DNA from: Lactuca virosa
Lineage: Eukaryota > Streptophyta > Magnoliopsida > Asterales > Asteraceae
Assembly: GCA_928212115.1 (NCBI GenBank)
Contig: CAKMRJ010003334.1
Coordinates: 1-64,000 of the forward strand
Length of the DNA stretch: 64,000 nucleotides
Direction of reading: 5' to 3'
In this document: positions 18,701 through 30,027 of the stretch, piece after piece
How positions within the stretch are numbered: the stretch's first letter is position 1
How the letters are laid out: each line of letters starts with the position of its first letter
Position numbers and translations under genes: made by a program
Notes under the pieces: generated by a model
Told to the model about the DNA's origin: nothing
The model's database searches: none
What the model saw: the letters and a program-made list of their open reading frames with translations, nothing else

Positions 18701-18800
18701 CCAAAGAATTCAAAGAATACCACCCAGAAACACAAAGTTGTTCCTAAGTCACAATCAAAGTCCAAAGCCCGTGCCTACGTCCCAAAATCAAATTCGGAGC
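15723..18800 (+). pseudogene. Copia B gag, long form with coiled-coil linker
   Basis: ATG at 15723 follows a short leader. The N-terminal part is a copia gag (UBN2-type) domain with the K-S-A-K-E-I-W-D-T-L motif near 16078-16110, continuing in frame through 16550. A CX2CX4HX4C zinc knuckle is at 16842-16883. After it comes an unusually long linker: acidic repeats around E-G-Y-W-S-P-G-D-D-D (about 16995-17035), a predicted coiled coil (17200-17560), and a Ser/Lys-rich stretch to about 18800. Stops at about 16110, 16230, 16533, 17094 and 17184, and a shift near 18660-18800, inactivate it. Gag coats genomic RNA and forms the particle. Confidence 0.85.
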
Positions 18801-18829
18801 CTAAAAACTCCATTACTCACTAATTTTTC

Positions 18830-20649
18830 AGGCACTTTGTGCTTCGGAGCAAGAAACAATATGGTATATTGATAGTGCTTGCTCCATGCACATGACGGGG
18901 CCATAAGATTTTATGCGAGATTTAAAGCTTTCTCCAAATGCTGGTTACGTGACATATGGCAACAACTCCAACTCTCAAATACGTGGTTATGGGATCCTCA
19001 CCAATGGAAACTTCTATATCTCACATGTGGCTTATGTAGCTGATCTAAAACATAATTTGATAAGTGTTGCTCAGCTCACTGATTCAAATCGACGTGTGGA
19101 ATTTTGCAAAAAGTACAGCTACGTAATGACTGAAGACCAGAAAGAGTGTTTAATCAAGTCACTTCGCAATAAGAACATGTACTCGCTCGACATCAACATG
19201 ATTATTGGCAAACCGTAACTCTGCCTTCTTTCCAAAGCTGTTCCTGATGTCAGCTGGTTATGGCACCGAAGGCTCGCTCATCTAAACTTTTGATACATGA
19301 ATGATCTCGTATCCGGCGAAATGGTGAGAGGTTTACCTCTTCTCAAATTCGAAAATGATCATTTGTGTGCTGCTTGTGAGTGTGGTAAGCAATCGAAGAA
19401 AGGTCATCTTGTTTTCATCGAAAAGTCCATTTCGGAACCATTGGAGCTTCTACACATTGATCTTTGTGGACCATCCACTGTAGAAAGTCTTCATCATAAG
19501 AAATACATTCTTGTGATTGTTGATGATTTTACAAGGTTCACTTGGGTCTTCTTCCTAAGGCTGAAATCCGAAACAGCCTCAGAGCTCATCAATTTTATCA
19601 AAGGAATAGAAGTTCTTATCAAACTCCCAGTTAGGATAATCCGAAGTGATAATGGATCGGAATTCACTAATTCCACCATTGAGAAATTTCTCACCGAAAA
19701 AGGAATCGACCACAACTTCTCAGCTCCCTATACTCCACAGCAAAACGGTGTAGTCGAAAGACACAATAGAACTCTCGTTGAAGCTGCTCAATCCATGCTG
19801 AACTTCGCAAATCTACCACTCTATCTTTGGGCCGAAGCCGTATCCACTGCTTGCTTCACTCAAAATCGGAGTATCATCAATCGACGCCTCAACATGACAC
19901 CGTACGAAGCAATGAATGGTTGGAAGCCTACAATCTCGTTTTTGCATGTCTTCGGACGCAGATGCTTCATCAAGAGCAACCGTGATCAGCTTACCAAGTT
20001 CCAACCTAAAGCTGATGAAGCCATCTTCCTTGGGTACTCCTCAAAATTGAAAGCTTACAGAGTTCTTAACCAGAGAACTCGTGTTCTGGAAGAAAGTTTT
20101 GACATTACTTTCGATGACAACTTCGTTCGGAATTCTGGCCCCTCTCACATTACAACTCACATTATGGAGTCCGATGATCCTCCGTCGGGATGTCCGAATC
20201 CTCAAACAATTCTTGAAGTCGACTTTGAAACTCTCTTTGGTCCTTCCGAAACCGCTCTTGATTCGGAATCTCGATCAAGACCAACTCTCATTCCAATCCC
20301 TACATTGGAAGCCCCTGTCTCGCATAACGTTTCCGGTCCGATCCCAAGCCTCCCTCCATTTGATTCCGAACCGTTTCAACCTTCTCAGGTTGAGGGGGAG
20401 AATGATGCTCATCCCTCTCTTGAATCAAATGTGGATGGCTTCCAAGATGCAGCTGCTGATTTCGATGACTCCAATCCTCTCAACATTGATGAAAATGAAA
20501 ATTTCTTTGAGTTCCCTTCTGATGATGATGTCAATCTCTCTGGTTCAGAAGTTCAGGGGGAGCATCATCCCAACATTCAAATCATTCAGGGGGAGCAAAT
20601 CAACTCCAATGTTGATATTGGATCGACGGCTGCACAAGAACTCCCATGA
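18830..20649 (+). pseudogene. Copia B protease and integrase
   Basis: Protease: W-Y-I-D-S-A-C-S-M-H-M-T-G, catalytic Asp at 18871-18873 (Ala follows the Ser, where A and C have Gly). Pre-integrase zinc region H-R-R-L-A-H-L-N near 19267-19290. The integrase core is intact over 19297-20649: first Asp in H-I-D-L-C-G (about 19456), second in R-S-D-N-G-S-E-F (about 19648), Glu in N-G-V-V-E-R-H-N (about 19755). It inserts the DNA copy into the genome. The C-terminal part is acidic and Pro/Ser-rich. Stops are near 18904, 19216 and 19291, and at 20647 before RT. Confidence 0.92.
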
Positions 20650-22331
20650 TTACATGTTTGGACAAAGGATCATCCTCTGAACCAAGTAATCGGAAACCCC
20701 AATGCTGGTGTACAGACTCGTTCTGCTACAAGTATCCAAAATGAATGTCATTTTTCAGCATTTATATCCATGGTTGAACCCAAATCCATTAAGGACGCAT
20801 TGGAGCATGCTGACTGGATTACAACCATGCAAGAAGAACTGGCAGAATTTAACCGAAATGAAGTTTGGACTCTCGTGCCTCCTCCTCAGAATCATCCCAT
20901 TGTCGGTACGAGATGGGTATTTCGCAACAAGCTAGATGACGCAGGAGTTATTATTCGAAATAAAGAAAGATTGGTGGCAAAAGGATTTACACAGATCGAA
21001 GGGCTCGACTACGATGAGACCTTTGCTCCTGTTGCACGTCTTGAAGCCATCATAATCTTTCTTGCTTATGATGCTCATAAAGGCTTCAAAGTTTACCAAA
21101 TGGATGTTAATGGTGCTTTTCTTAACGGTGAACTTGACACTGAAGTGTACCTTCAACAGCCCCCGGATTTATTAATCTCTCATTTCCGAACTACTGTTAT
21201 AAACTCCGGAAGGATGTCTACGGACTCAAGCAGGCTCCTCGGGCATGGTACGAGACACTCACTGATTTTCTCAAACGCTTGGGTTTTCAAAGAGGAATTC
21301 TAGACCCTACGCTATTCCGAAGATCAAATAGAAAGCATCTCATGCTGGTACAAATATATGTGGACGACATTATTTTTGGATCTACGGATTCATCTATGGT
21401 TGCTGACTTTTCTAAATTTATGGTCAATCGATTTCAAATGAGCATGAATCGGGAATTAAGCTTATTTCTTGGCCTTCAAGTCAAACAGACTAACAGAGGA
21501 ATCTTCATTCACCAAGAGAAGTGTATCTCGGAACTCCTCAAGAAATACTCAATGGACACTTGTGCCTCTGCCAAGGTACCAATGGGCTTCGAACACAAGA
21601 TCTTTGCCGACCCTTCAGGTATTCCTGTTGATGAAAAGAAATATCACGGAATGATTGGATCCTTACTCTATCTCACAACAAGTCGTCCGGATATCATGTT
21701 TTCAACATGCTTATGTGCCAGATTTCAAGTCAACCCAAAGATGTCTCATCTCTTGGTTGTGAAACAAATTTTCCGATATCTCAAAGGTACTAAGAGTCTC
21801 GGAATCTGGTACCCAGCAAACGAGAGCTTCCTACTTCAAGCCTATTTAGATTCAAACTATGGTGGTCTTCAACTTGATAGAAAAAGCACTTCAGGTGGCT
21901 GTCAATTCTTAGGTGGTCGTCTGGTCAGTTGGTCTACCAAGAAACAGAACTGCATTGCACTCTCTACAGTCGAAGCCGAATACATTGCTGTTGCCAGCTG
22001 TACATCTCAAGTTCTGTGGATGAAATCTCAACTCTTGGATTATGGTTACTGCTTTCAACGCATTCCTATCTATTTTGACTCTCAAAGTGCCATTGCGATT
22101 TCCCACAATCCAATTCAGCACTCAATGACCAAGCACATTGACATAAGGTACCATTTCATAAAAGATCATGTTCTAAATGGTAACATTGAACTCATTTTTG
22201 TTCCATCTGACGATGAGATTGCTGATGTCTTTACCAAGGCATTAGCCGAAACCAAATTCAATGGTTTTCTGAAAAAGATGGGTATGATGATACCAGATCC
22301 TCAGTTCTTTCAAGAGACTTGTTCTCTTTGA
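20650..22331 (+). pseudogene. Copia B reverse transcriptase and RNase H
   Basis: The frame from about 20770 carries the copia RT start (W-V-F-R-N-K, V-A-K-G-F-T-Q, F-A-P-V-A-R) and Q-M-D-V-N-G-A-F-L-N-G near 21100. A frameshift near 21160 moves to another frame, then G-L-K-Q-A-P-R-A-W-like sequence and the active site Y-V-D-D-I-I-F-G (about 21357-21380) follow. RNase H begins near L-D-S-N-Y-G-G (about 21850), with S-T-V-E-A-E-Y-I-A and F-D-S-Q-S-A-I-A. The stop at 22329-22331 ends pol. Only one shift and one stop disrupt it, making it less decayed than the pol of A. Confidence 0.93.
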
Positions 22332-23252
22332 TAGACGTATTTGAAAGAAAATTAGTTATGTTCTAAATTTTTCATCTCGGAACTACTTTCTCTCTGAATA
22401 CATAGGATCATTTTACTTGTCTTTATTTCTGACCTGCACGTGAGTTTTTAAGCAGTACCGTTCATCCTGATTGTTTGCTATTTAAAGTCCACATTGTCAT
22501 AGTGCTCAAATTCTCATCTCGGAATATACTTCACGATGACATCCCGGAATTCCACTCCGGAAAGGTATTACATTCTGCACTCCGGAATTTCAACATCTAC
22601 TCCGGAATTTCAAATTTCACTTCGGAAGGTCTCTCAAATCTCACCCCGGAATGCTTTTCAAAACCTGCTCCAGAATTTTTAAAATCTCACTCCGGAATGC
22701 TTTCCCAGTCTTGTTCCGGAAACTCTTTCAAATTCACTCCGGAAACTCTTGAATTTCTATTCCGGAATCTTTGCTCCGGAATCTCAAACTTTTCAAAATC
22801 AAACATAATTTCTGTTCCGGAATCACACATCTTTTCCGAAATGACACTAAAATTTTGACTCCGGAATCGAAACCTTCTCCGGATCATTTCTCTTCCGGAC
22901 CTCTATTCAAAATTAGCATGTTTCGGAACACAATCTCTTATCCTCCGGATCATACTCTGTCCGTAACCGCTCATCTGGAATACCAAAGGATAATAAGGTG
23001 AAACGTTTTTGTTTCAACGGTTACTTTTCTTGACGATCCTATCCTATCTTCCTTGATTTTTTTGACACGTTTGCACGCCCCCATAAAGTAGCCATCGAAT
23101 CGTCGGTTATGGTTTACCATTTTTAGCCACAAACACCCTCACCTTTCACCTCCCAATTCAACTCAGCCCCCTAAACCTCTTTATCATTTAATGCGACCCG
23201 TTTCTCGTTCGGATCCTCATCATTACCCTACTGACCCGACCCACTTCCCTTA
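22332..23252 (+). other. Copia B post-pol spacer with CCGGA motif cluster
   Basis: No gene is seen. Between about 22540 and 22946 the motif CCGGA occurs at least 15 times (12 as CCGGAA), mostly as tCCGGAATt spaced 20-45 bp, with a few TCGGAA variants. A chance open frame (22475-22858) results. From about 23090 the sequence turns pyrimidine-rich and leads into the TATA box of the extra gene. Confidence 0.8.
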
Positions 23253-23264
23253 CCTATAAATACC
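23253..23264 (+). promoter_or_regulatory. TATA box before the copia B extra gene
   Basis: CCTATAAATACC sits about 65 bp upstream of the ATG at 23325 in a C/T-rich, otherwise noncoding stretch. Similar TATA boxes precede the same gene in copia A (44976) and C (49862, minus). Confidence 0.6.
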
Positions 23265-24201
23265 AATCTAAATCTCCTTTTACTTCTTTACGCGCCCAAT
23301 ACCTCCAAACCCCTTGATTTCTCTATGAGTTCTTCGTGCTCTTCAAGCACTCATCATCCTGCAACAATGGCGTCTCCTCCTTCACCACCAAAAACTGCCC
23401 CAACTGCTTCAACACCCAAGAAATCCATTGTAACACCAATCAAATTTAGGTCAAAAATAAATTGATCAATAATCATAATTGGGATGAACAAAGTGGTAGA
23501 GATTGTAACAAGGTTTCCAAAAATATAAAGAACACTGAAATCCGAGTTATAACGAAGAAGTTATGACCAATCGAAGATCCGCGACAAAACCGGCAAAACA
23601 CTGTTCAGTGGAAAATGTGAATTTTCGATAAAAGGCTTTTTAGCCTTAACAATCTAAATTAAAGTTGTAGAATATGTTAAACCGAGAACTTTCATAAAAA
23701 GAACGTAAAAATCTGACTTCGTATGAGGAAGTTATGATTTTTCTAAGTTTCGGTTTAGCAGTAGACAACTGAAAATTCGAAATAAAAATCGATCGATATT
23801 TAGCCGACACAACTTAAACGAGAATCGAAGGTCTCGTAAAAAGTAGTACAACGGTAAAAAGACAGACGCAAACTCCATGATTAAGGTGGTGTTATTTGTC
23901 CGAAAGTCGTTCCCTTCTTAATTGTATATATATATATATTGTACATATATGAATATAAAAGGTTACTTCATTTGGTATCATTACCTTTGTATCATGCTGA
24001 GCAAAGGTGTACATCCATGAAAAATCATGCTAATCAGATAGAACATATAAATTATAATAGGTATAATTTATGATTCAAAACTAAATATACAAGTATGATT
24101 CACGATTGTATACTTTTTATTCCAAAGAAATTACTAACAATTCATTTATCTATACCAGGATACGTATAATACTTTTAGTATATGGATAATATATTAAAGA
24201 A

Positions 24202-24500
24202 GTAATAATACATCATACCGGGTTTGCATTAACAAGGGTACAAATACAACGTACCAGGGTTAGCAATCACAGGGTAATAATACATCATACCGGGTTTGCA
24301 TTAACAAGGGTACAAATACAACGTACCAGGGTTAGCAATCACGGGGTAATAATACATCATACCGGGTTTGCATTAACAAGGGTACAAATACAGCGTACCA
24401 GGGTTAGAAATCACGGGGTAATAATACATCATACCGAGTTTGCATTAACAAGGGTACAAACGTACCAGGGTTAGCAATCACGGGGTAATAATACATCGTA
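24202..24500. repeat. 72-bp tandem array in gypsy E 5' LTR
   Basis: Units start near 24202, 24274, 24346, 24418 and 24485 (period 72, the last full unit shortened by about 5 bp). Each carries CATACCGGGTTTGCATTAAC and CGTACCAGGGTTAGCAATCA. The same array is in the 3' LTR at about 32061-32360. Confidence 0.95.
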
Positions 24501-25027
24501 ATCTCGTTGAAACAATAAATTTGTGAGACTCTTCATGGTGTACTTATCTAAGTACGACCTTAAGTCCTGACTTATTAACCAGATTCTCCTGGAGGGAGAG
24601 CGTGAATTTGTGTATAGATCTATACGGGACTGACAATCCCGCACCTTCACTGTTCGCTACAGTTTGGCCGGTAGGCCTAGGGTGACAAATGTCATATCGT
24701 TTCCGACGCCTGAAGAACGTCGCATCAGGCACATTAGTCATATTAGTATGGTTAATAGAACTCACATGGATAAAACAACGAGTAAATTACTTAGTAATAT
24801 ACTTCTCTTAAAACAGTAAGAAAAGATAATTACATCCTATCTATTTTACTGACCAAATATACCTTCTGTTAGTTTTTACTTATAGTAAAAACTACGTATC
24901 ATGAAATCAAGTATGGCAAATATACTTGTACTTTTGGTTTTGGAACCACAAATCAGTATTATGGATAATATAATATTTTCCAGGATTAATACCAATGTTT
25001 TACTATAGAACAGATATAACTAAGAAT

Positions 25028-25180
25028 ACTTTTACAAATGAAACGGTTTATGGGATTAAACTACTTTTACAAATGGAACGGTTTTATGGGTATTTAAAAC
25101 TACTATTCAGAAACGGTTTTATGGGGATCTAAAACTACTATTCCGAAACGGTTTTATGGGGATTTAAAACTACTTATCAG
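25028..25180. repeat. 35-39 bp tandem array in gypsy E 5' LTR
   Basis: Four imperfect units share AACGGTTTTATGGG followed by TTAAAACTAC. The counterpart in the 3' LTR is at about 32888-33040. Confidence 0.85.
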
Positions 25181-25252
25181 ATGGAACTTAGTCATTCACT
25201 CTCTTTAAACTAGTATAACATAAAGGACCTTTAGTGGCTAATTCTATAATTC

Positions 25253-25416
25253 CTTAGTTTATACATCAGAATTATATATAAGTAATATCCGATTGACAGT
25301 GAAATGTGTGACTTCCGCCTTACTTCCTGTTCCTTGTTTGGTTGTGGGCTAAGGGCAGATACACCCATTTAACTGTCTATTCGATATTAGGTTATATATA
25401 ACTAGTATAAACTAAG
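25253..25416. repeat. Hairpin module, copy 1 (5' LTR of E)
   Basis: Left arm 25253-25299 and right arm 25373-25416 are imperfect reverse complements over about 44 bases. The 73-nt loop holds the conserved core TTCCTTGTTTGGTTGTGG preceded by a CCGCC element. Confidence 0.8.
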
Positions 25417-25841
25417 TAATTGTAGAGGGAACTATTGAGGTTATCATTTTATCACATCAGGAAATATAGGATTTCCTGGGGGAACCGGCGAACTTGTCCA
25501 AGAACTTAGAGTATACTTTATATAACTAAAATACTTATGAACTCACAAGCTTAAATGTTGATCTACTCTTTCAAAATAACTCGTACTCTCAGGAATCCAG
25601 AAGACAGGTACACTCCCGAAGCTTTTGAGAAGACTACCTAGTACCGTATTGCGACTCTTGTCTTCTACTGTACCTACTTTGATGTTTGAATATGTAATGT
25701 TTAAACACTTATGTAAAACTTATACTTATTAATGCAATGGTTGTTTGTACTTTGATTACTATATTGCATATGTTGTGATACTTACATTAAGTCTTCCGCC
25801 CCCGAATGTTTCCGCCGTTCTGGTTTGGGGGTGTGACAGAT

Positions 25842-25853
25842 TGGTATCAGAGC
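25842..25853 (+). promoter_or_regulatory. Gypsy E primer-binding site
   Basis: TGGTATCAGAGC starts three bases after the 5' LTR and is complementary to initiator tRNA-Met. Confidence 0.95.
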
Positions 25854-27434
25854 AGTGTTTATAGTGAACTCAGTATATCAGTCATAAAAGATATACAACT
25901 ATAAACCCATTGGGATAAAAACACTCTGACCAAGAGTTATACTTTAAAAATATAACAATAGAAGTATAAGTACATGCAGAATATATATACTAGAATGAGT
26001 ATCACAAGAAGAACAAAACAAAAGTATTTGGATGTTGGACATTACAGTTAAACCTAGACAGTGATGTAATCATATCTGAGATCAATATAGCCTGATCAAC
26101 TACATTCATTTGAGATATGACCAACATGTGTTTGGGAGTGATTGTAGTGTTGCAACAAGTCTAAAAATTACCTAGGTACCAGAAGAATTCTAGAACCAAA
26201 CATAAAGGTTAAAATACTATAGGAGTATTTTAGGAAGCTATAACAAGCAAACTGAAAACTTATCAACTTCTTATATCTAGAAGCCCAAGAATCAAACTTA
26301 TAATACCAAGGAAGTATTTTAAATACCAAAAACTTTTGTGAAATTTTAAAAGATCTTTTCTGGTAAGTCTATAATTACTAAGTGGATACATTAAAGTTAT
26401 ATATACTTGAGATTTTATAGACTTAGAATATGTGATTTTCACTCTACTTCATTTTCCTTGTTTGGATGTGGTTTTAGAGTAGGATTACTTATTTGAATGC
26501 CTATTTGATCTGGATTATATATAATCGGTACACACCATGTGATTATAGAAGGACCAGAAAGGATCACCTTCGTAAAAATTTAAATTTTCTCATAGATTCA
26601 TTAGACATTCCCATTCTCGTATAAACCCCTTAGATAAATGTAGTCACTCCAGCAATCAATAGAAGAGTCAAGGACGATCCAACAGAATTTCATTAGGAGA
26701 ATTCCGAGAAAGAAACAAATGAAAAGTAAGGAAACTATAGAAATCATTTAGTTCCCTTACCCTATTAAGGACACCAATGAGAGATTCGCATGAACTTCCG
26801 AGATTCAAAATCTTCATTACGAAATAATGGGGATCAGTGTCAGAATCGGAAGTAAGACAACTCGGGAATTCAATATACCTATAGAGGAGAAGGACACCCT
26901 ATAGATACCAGGAGAGAACAAATCATTACCGCCCATGATAGAACTGAGAATAGAGGAAAACCACGCATGATTCTTGTGAAGTGTTTGAGCGCCTTTTCAT
27001 CTAAGTAATAACTAATAAATAATACAACCTAGTGTGTTAGTGTTTACATTACTCACATTAGGTTTTGAGCTTATCTTCTTTTCCTGTCATGACTAATAAC
27101 AATAAATAAGATCACGAAATCTCAATTGATAGTGATTACTTCTCAAATTCATAAGTCTATTTTATGTAGACACTGTTATGAATTGTTTTCAAATATTTTC
27201 GAAAGTTGGAAAACGATATCCACCAATCGAAGGTAACTTAGTTCGGATGACACTCGGTTCATTCTAGAAACTTATTTCTGCTCCTTACCAGGACTGCATC
27301 ATAGGGATGCAGGTCGAATCATTGAGAACAGTATAACAAAACGAAAGATTTATATGTAGATACAAATGATTAGAAACCATCTAGAGCTAATGATAGTCGC
27401 TCACAAGCTCATTTTCTTATCATGAAACAGAATC
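25854..27434 (+). other. Gypsy E leader, no gene seen
   Basis: A 1.58-kb AT-rich stretch between the primer site and the gag remnant without an open frame worth calling. Its only clear structure is one hairpin module at 26383-26535. Confidence 0.6.
26383..26535. repeat. Hairpin module, copy 2 (interior of E)
   Basis: The arms near 26383-26421 and 26501-26535 pair imperfectly around a TATATATA core. The loop carries TTTCCTTGTTTGGATGTGG. After the right arm comes GATTATAGAAGGACC, also seen after copies 1 and 3 in variant form. Confidence 0.65.
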
Positions 27435-28031
27435 ATGCCTCCGAAGAAACGTAACCAACCCACCAGCAAAACACCAATCCTTCAAATAGATGCGGCTACA
27501 TTTCAAGCTGCAGTCACAGCAGCTGTAGCAGCTGTCATGGCACACCTTAATGCTAACAACGCAAATGTTAGTAGTAATGCTATCGGTAACCCCGATCGTG
27601 GTGATGACCAAGTACAGCAACGAGTACCTATTTGTAAGGACACTTCGAACCTTAAGCCTAATATCCTAAAACGAAAGTCCGAGAACAAGAAAGGGAGTTG
27701 TTCAACTCAAGAACCCAACAGGGGGCAACGAACTGGGGCAGTCAATACCCCCATCAGCCCTGTTATTCCAGCACCGACCACGCCGTACTTAGGAAACCTC
27801 CCACACTACAGCAAGTGCAACTACCATCATCATGGAGTTTGCCGAGAGCTGCATTGCAATAGATGCAACATGAAGGGGAACACCGCCCACATCTGTAGAA
27901 CTCCAGTTGAGTTCATCACTTCAACTGCCAATGTGGGAACCATTCCAATATGTCACCTTTGTGGTGAAATAGGACATTACAAGAGGGACTGTCCAACAGA
28001 GAAGAACGACGGGGGAGCAGGAGAAGTTTGA
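27435..28031 (+). pseudogene. Gypsy E gag remnant with two zinc knuckles
   Basis: 198 codons from the ATG at 27435. It begins with the M-P-P-K-K-R start common in chromovirus gag, followed by an Ala-rich helix (about residues 20-45), then a basic linker. The C-terminal third holds a degenerate cysteine cluster (C-x2-C-N-M-K-G-N-T-A-H-I-C, about 27857-27900) and a canonical CX2CX4HX4C knuckle (C-H-L-C-G-E-I-G-H-Y-K-R-D-C, about 27950-27991). At under 200 residues it is much shorter than normal chromovirus gag, so the middle capsid domain has been lost. The product could still bind nucleic acid, but nothing shows expression. Confidence 0.75.
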
Positions 28032-28187
28032 CCCCAATACATGGGAAGGCATCAAAGAACCCTGCTATATTTTTGGTACGCTTCCAAACCCCAATAATTA
28101 TCTATAATTATGATTACTCTCCCGTTCAAATTAAATCACAGCATTCATATAAAATTTGAAACCCTAACAGGTAAGCTATGATGGTTT

Positions 28188-28340
28188 AGTATATAGATAA
28201 GGGTCATTTATAATTAAGATTTGTAGACTTAGAGTGAGTAATCCCGCCTCATTTCTTGTTCCTTGTTTGGTTGTGGATTTAGGGCATGGTTGCTCAGTCA
28301 AAGGTCTTACCAATCTTAATTATACATGACTTGTATACAC
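28188..28340. repeat. Hairpin module, copy 3 (interior of E)
   Basis: Left arm to 28223 and right arm 28310-28340 pair through GTCAT-x-TATAATTAAGATT. The loop contains TTCCTTGTTTGGTTGTGG preceded by CCCGCC. GATTATAGAGGGACC follows. Confidence 0.8.
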
Positions 28341-28659
28341 CAAGCGATTATAGAGGGACCTAGTAAGGATCATTTCATGGAAGTTCATAATTTCAAATTA
28401 TCAGAACCCTCGTATTGGTAGTACCCGCCAATTTCGAATCAAAAAGGGGATTCGTAACATTAATAACAAAATAAAACCGGAAGCGCTGAAAACTTAGGTA
28501 CATAGGATAGTTCACTATCCTAAGTAATCATTTCCCCCAGAACGACTTAATATCTATTTCATCGAAAAAATTCTGACATCCTCATTCGACATGGTTTGGC
28601 CTGGCCCTTACCATGTGAAAATTCTTATGCTGTGTAAGAGAACTTTTTCCTTAATCAGC

Positions 28660-28880
28660 TGTAAGATGAAATTCTTCCAATCCATAACACAAACCCTTAG
28701 GTTGTCTCTTATTTCAAAACTTCATAAGTACCCATGTGAAGGGTACCACGCCCTTCTAGCCTACTCAGTAGACAAGAAACTTCAAACGAAAAGCACCGAA
28801 GTAGTCTTAGAAGTCAGTATCCACCGAAGTACCCCAATAGATCTCATAGGAAAATCATTGTACCGCAGGTCAAGTTTAAG
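28660..28880 (+). pseudogene. Possible gypsy E protease/RT-junction remnant
   Basis: A 105-codon open frame (28591-28908) has a middle part (Ser-Lys-Leu-x-Lys...C-E-G-Y-x-A-L-L-A-Y-S-V-D-K) that resembles the chromovirus stretch between protease and RT as I remember it. The similarity is short and no catalytic residue is visible. Position between gag and integrase fits. It may be chance. Confidence 0.3.
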
Positions 28881-28922
28881 AATAGAGACTAAGAACTCAT
28901 TAGGTTAATCTATCGCTGTTAA

Positions 28923-29077
28923 GTGTATACACGAGAGTGGTATATAATTTAGACTTAACAAGATTTAGGATGTGTAATTCCGCCCTATCTCCTGTTCCTT
29001 GTTCGGTTGTGGACTTGGGGCAGAGTCACCCATCCGAACGTTTTGTGAAATCTAAATTATATACGACTTGTATACAC
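28923..29077. repeat. Hairpin module, copy 4 (interior of E)
   Basis: Left arm 28923-28953 and right arm 29051-29077 are reverse complements apart from a small bulge (GTGTATACA and TATATAATTTAGA on the left). The loop contains TTCCTTGTTCGGTTGTGG preceded by a CCGCC element. Confidence 0.85.
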
Positions 29078-29174
29078 GAGGTGATGGTGGATGAGCCAAG
29101 TATGAGTCTTATCGAAGCAAAACCTGCAGGCTTACTACAACAACTAGAGATACCTGAGTGGAAGTAGTAGCGGA

Positions 29175-29460
29175 TTACAATGGGCTTTATAATCAAGTTA
29201 CCAAGGCAACAGGTGGACTTAATGCCATTTTGGGTGATCGTCGACAAATTAGCCAAGTCCGCGCACTTCCTACAATTTTGAAGAAACAGGCAAATAGAGA
29301 ACATAACTAGAACGTGTGATAGAGAGATTAGTCAGAGTGCACGGTGTTCCAATAGTTGTTATCTCCGTCGAGATAATAGAATCATCTCCCAGTTCAGGCA
29401 GTCACTTCAGAAATCTCTGGGAACTAGAATAGTCATGAGCATATGTGATAGACTTTGGTA
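29175..29460 (+). pseudogene. Gypsy E integrase remnant
   Basis: Across several frames this matches the gypsy integrase core: G-F-I-I-K-L-P-R then F-W-V-I-V-D-K-L-A-K-S-A-H-F-L (about 29178-29272), V-R-V-H-G-V-P (about 29330-29355), and R-D-N-R-I-I-S-Q-F...Q-K-S-L-G-T (about 29370-29430). The first catalytic Asp (V-D-K-L) is recognisable. Stops and at least two frameshifts make it a relic. Confidence 0.65.
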
Positions 29461-29658
29461 AAGTTTGGGATACCCATTTACCAATTAGTTGAGTCCTTTA
29501 CCATGCTAGCATTTAAGTTGCTCCATTCGAAACCTTCTGTGGTCGCAAGTGCAGATCCTATCTGCACTGGACTAAATTAGGTGACATGCAACTAGCTAGC
29601 GAAGCTACGGCTTCGATAAAAGAAAACCCTTGGAATTCCAGGTTGATGACCTTGTCAT

Positions 29659-30027
29659 ATGAAGGTCTCAACCTGGAAGGGTAGGATATGCTTCGGAAAG
29701 CATAGAATACTAAATCCAAGGTACACAGGACCATTCGAGATTCTTGCTAGAATCGGTCTTGTAGCTTATAAACTTAAACTACCACAAAAACTTAAAAACA
29801 GTCATCCCACCTTTCACATATCTAATCTAAGAAGGTGTCTATCCGATGAAACACTTGTTATTTCACTTGATGAAATCAAGTTAAATAAAAGTCTACACTT
29901 TGTAGAAGAACCAATGGAAATCATGGATAGGGAAATCAAAAGAACCAAGCAAAGTCTTATCCTGATAGTGAAGGTTCGCTGGATTGCAAACCGGGAACCT
30001 GAATTCACTTGGGAAAGGGAAGATTAG
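29659..30027 (+). pseudogene. Gypsy E integrase C-terminus with chromodomain
   Basis: A 122-codon open stretch. It starts within the integrase C-terminal domain (V-S-T-W-K-G-R-I-C-F-G-K, then L-N-P-R-Y-T-G-P-F-E-I-L and T-F-H-I-S-N-L-R-R-C-L) and ends in a chromodomain (about 29895-30025: H-F-V-E-E-P-M-E-I-M-D-R-E, I-V-K-V-R-W, P-E-F-T-W-E). This architecture is typical of Tekay-type chromoviruses, where the chromodomain steers insertion to heterochromatin. The ATG at 29659 is internal and not a real start. The stop at 30025-30027 is 90 bp before the 3' LTR. Confidence 0.85.

Larger units (their letters stand above)
23429..25838 (+). repeat. Gypsy E 5' LTR, with promoter region deleted
   Basis: 2,410 bp. 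It matches the 3' LTR up to about 23866, then skips the segment corresponding to about 30557-31702 of the 3' LTR (a short unmatched filler lies at the joint) and resumes. The skipped part includes the only clear TATA box of the LTR. It contains a 72-bp tandem array (24202-24500), a 35-bp array (25028-25180) and one hairpin module (25253-25416). Confidence 0.95.

Noticed and set aside
22475..22858. 127-codon open frame after copia B pol
   Set aside because: It is made of the CCGGAA motif cluster, giving a repetitive peptide, with no counterpart in A or C.
24202..24500. Possible CRISPR-like array
   Set aside because: Period 72 with no unique spacers, inside a plant LTR; a simple tandem repeat.
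24544..24765. 73-codon frame on the minus strand, found again at 32404-32625
   Set aside because: Conserved only because it lies in both LTRs of gypsy E; antisense, short, and differing by ordinary LTR substitutions.
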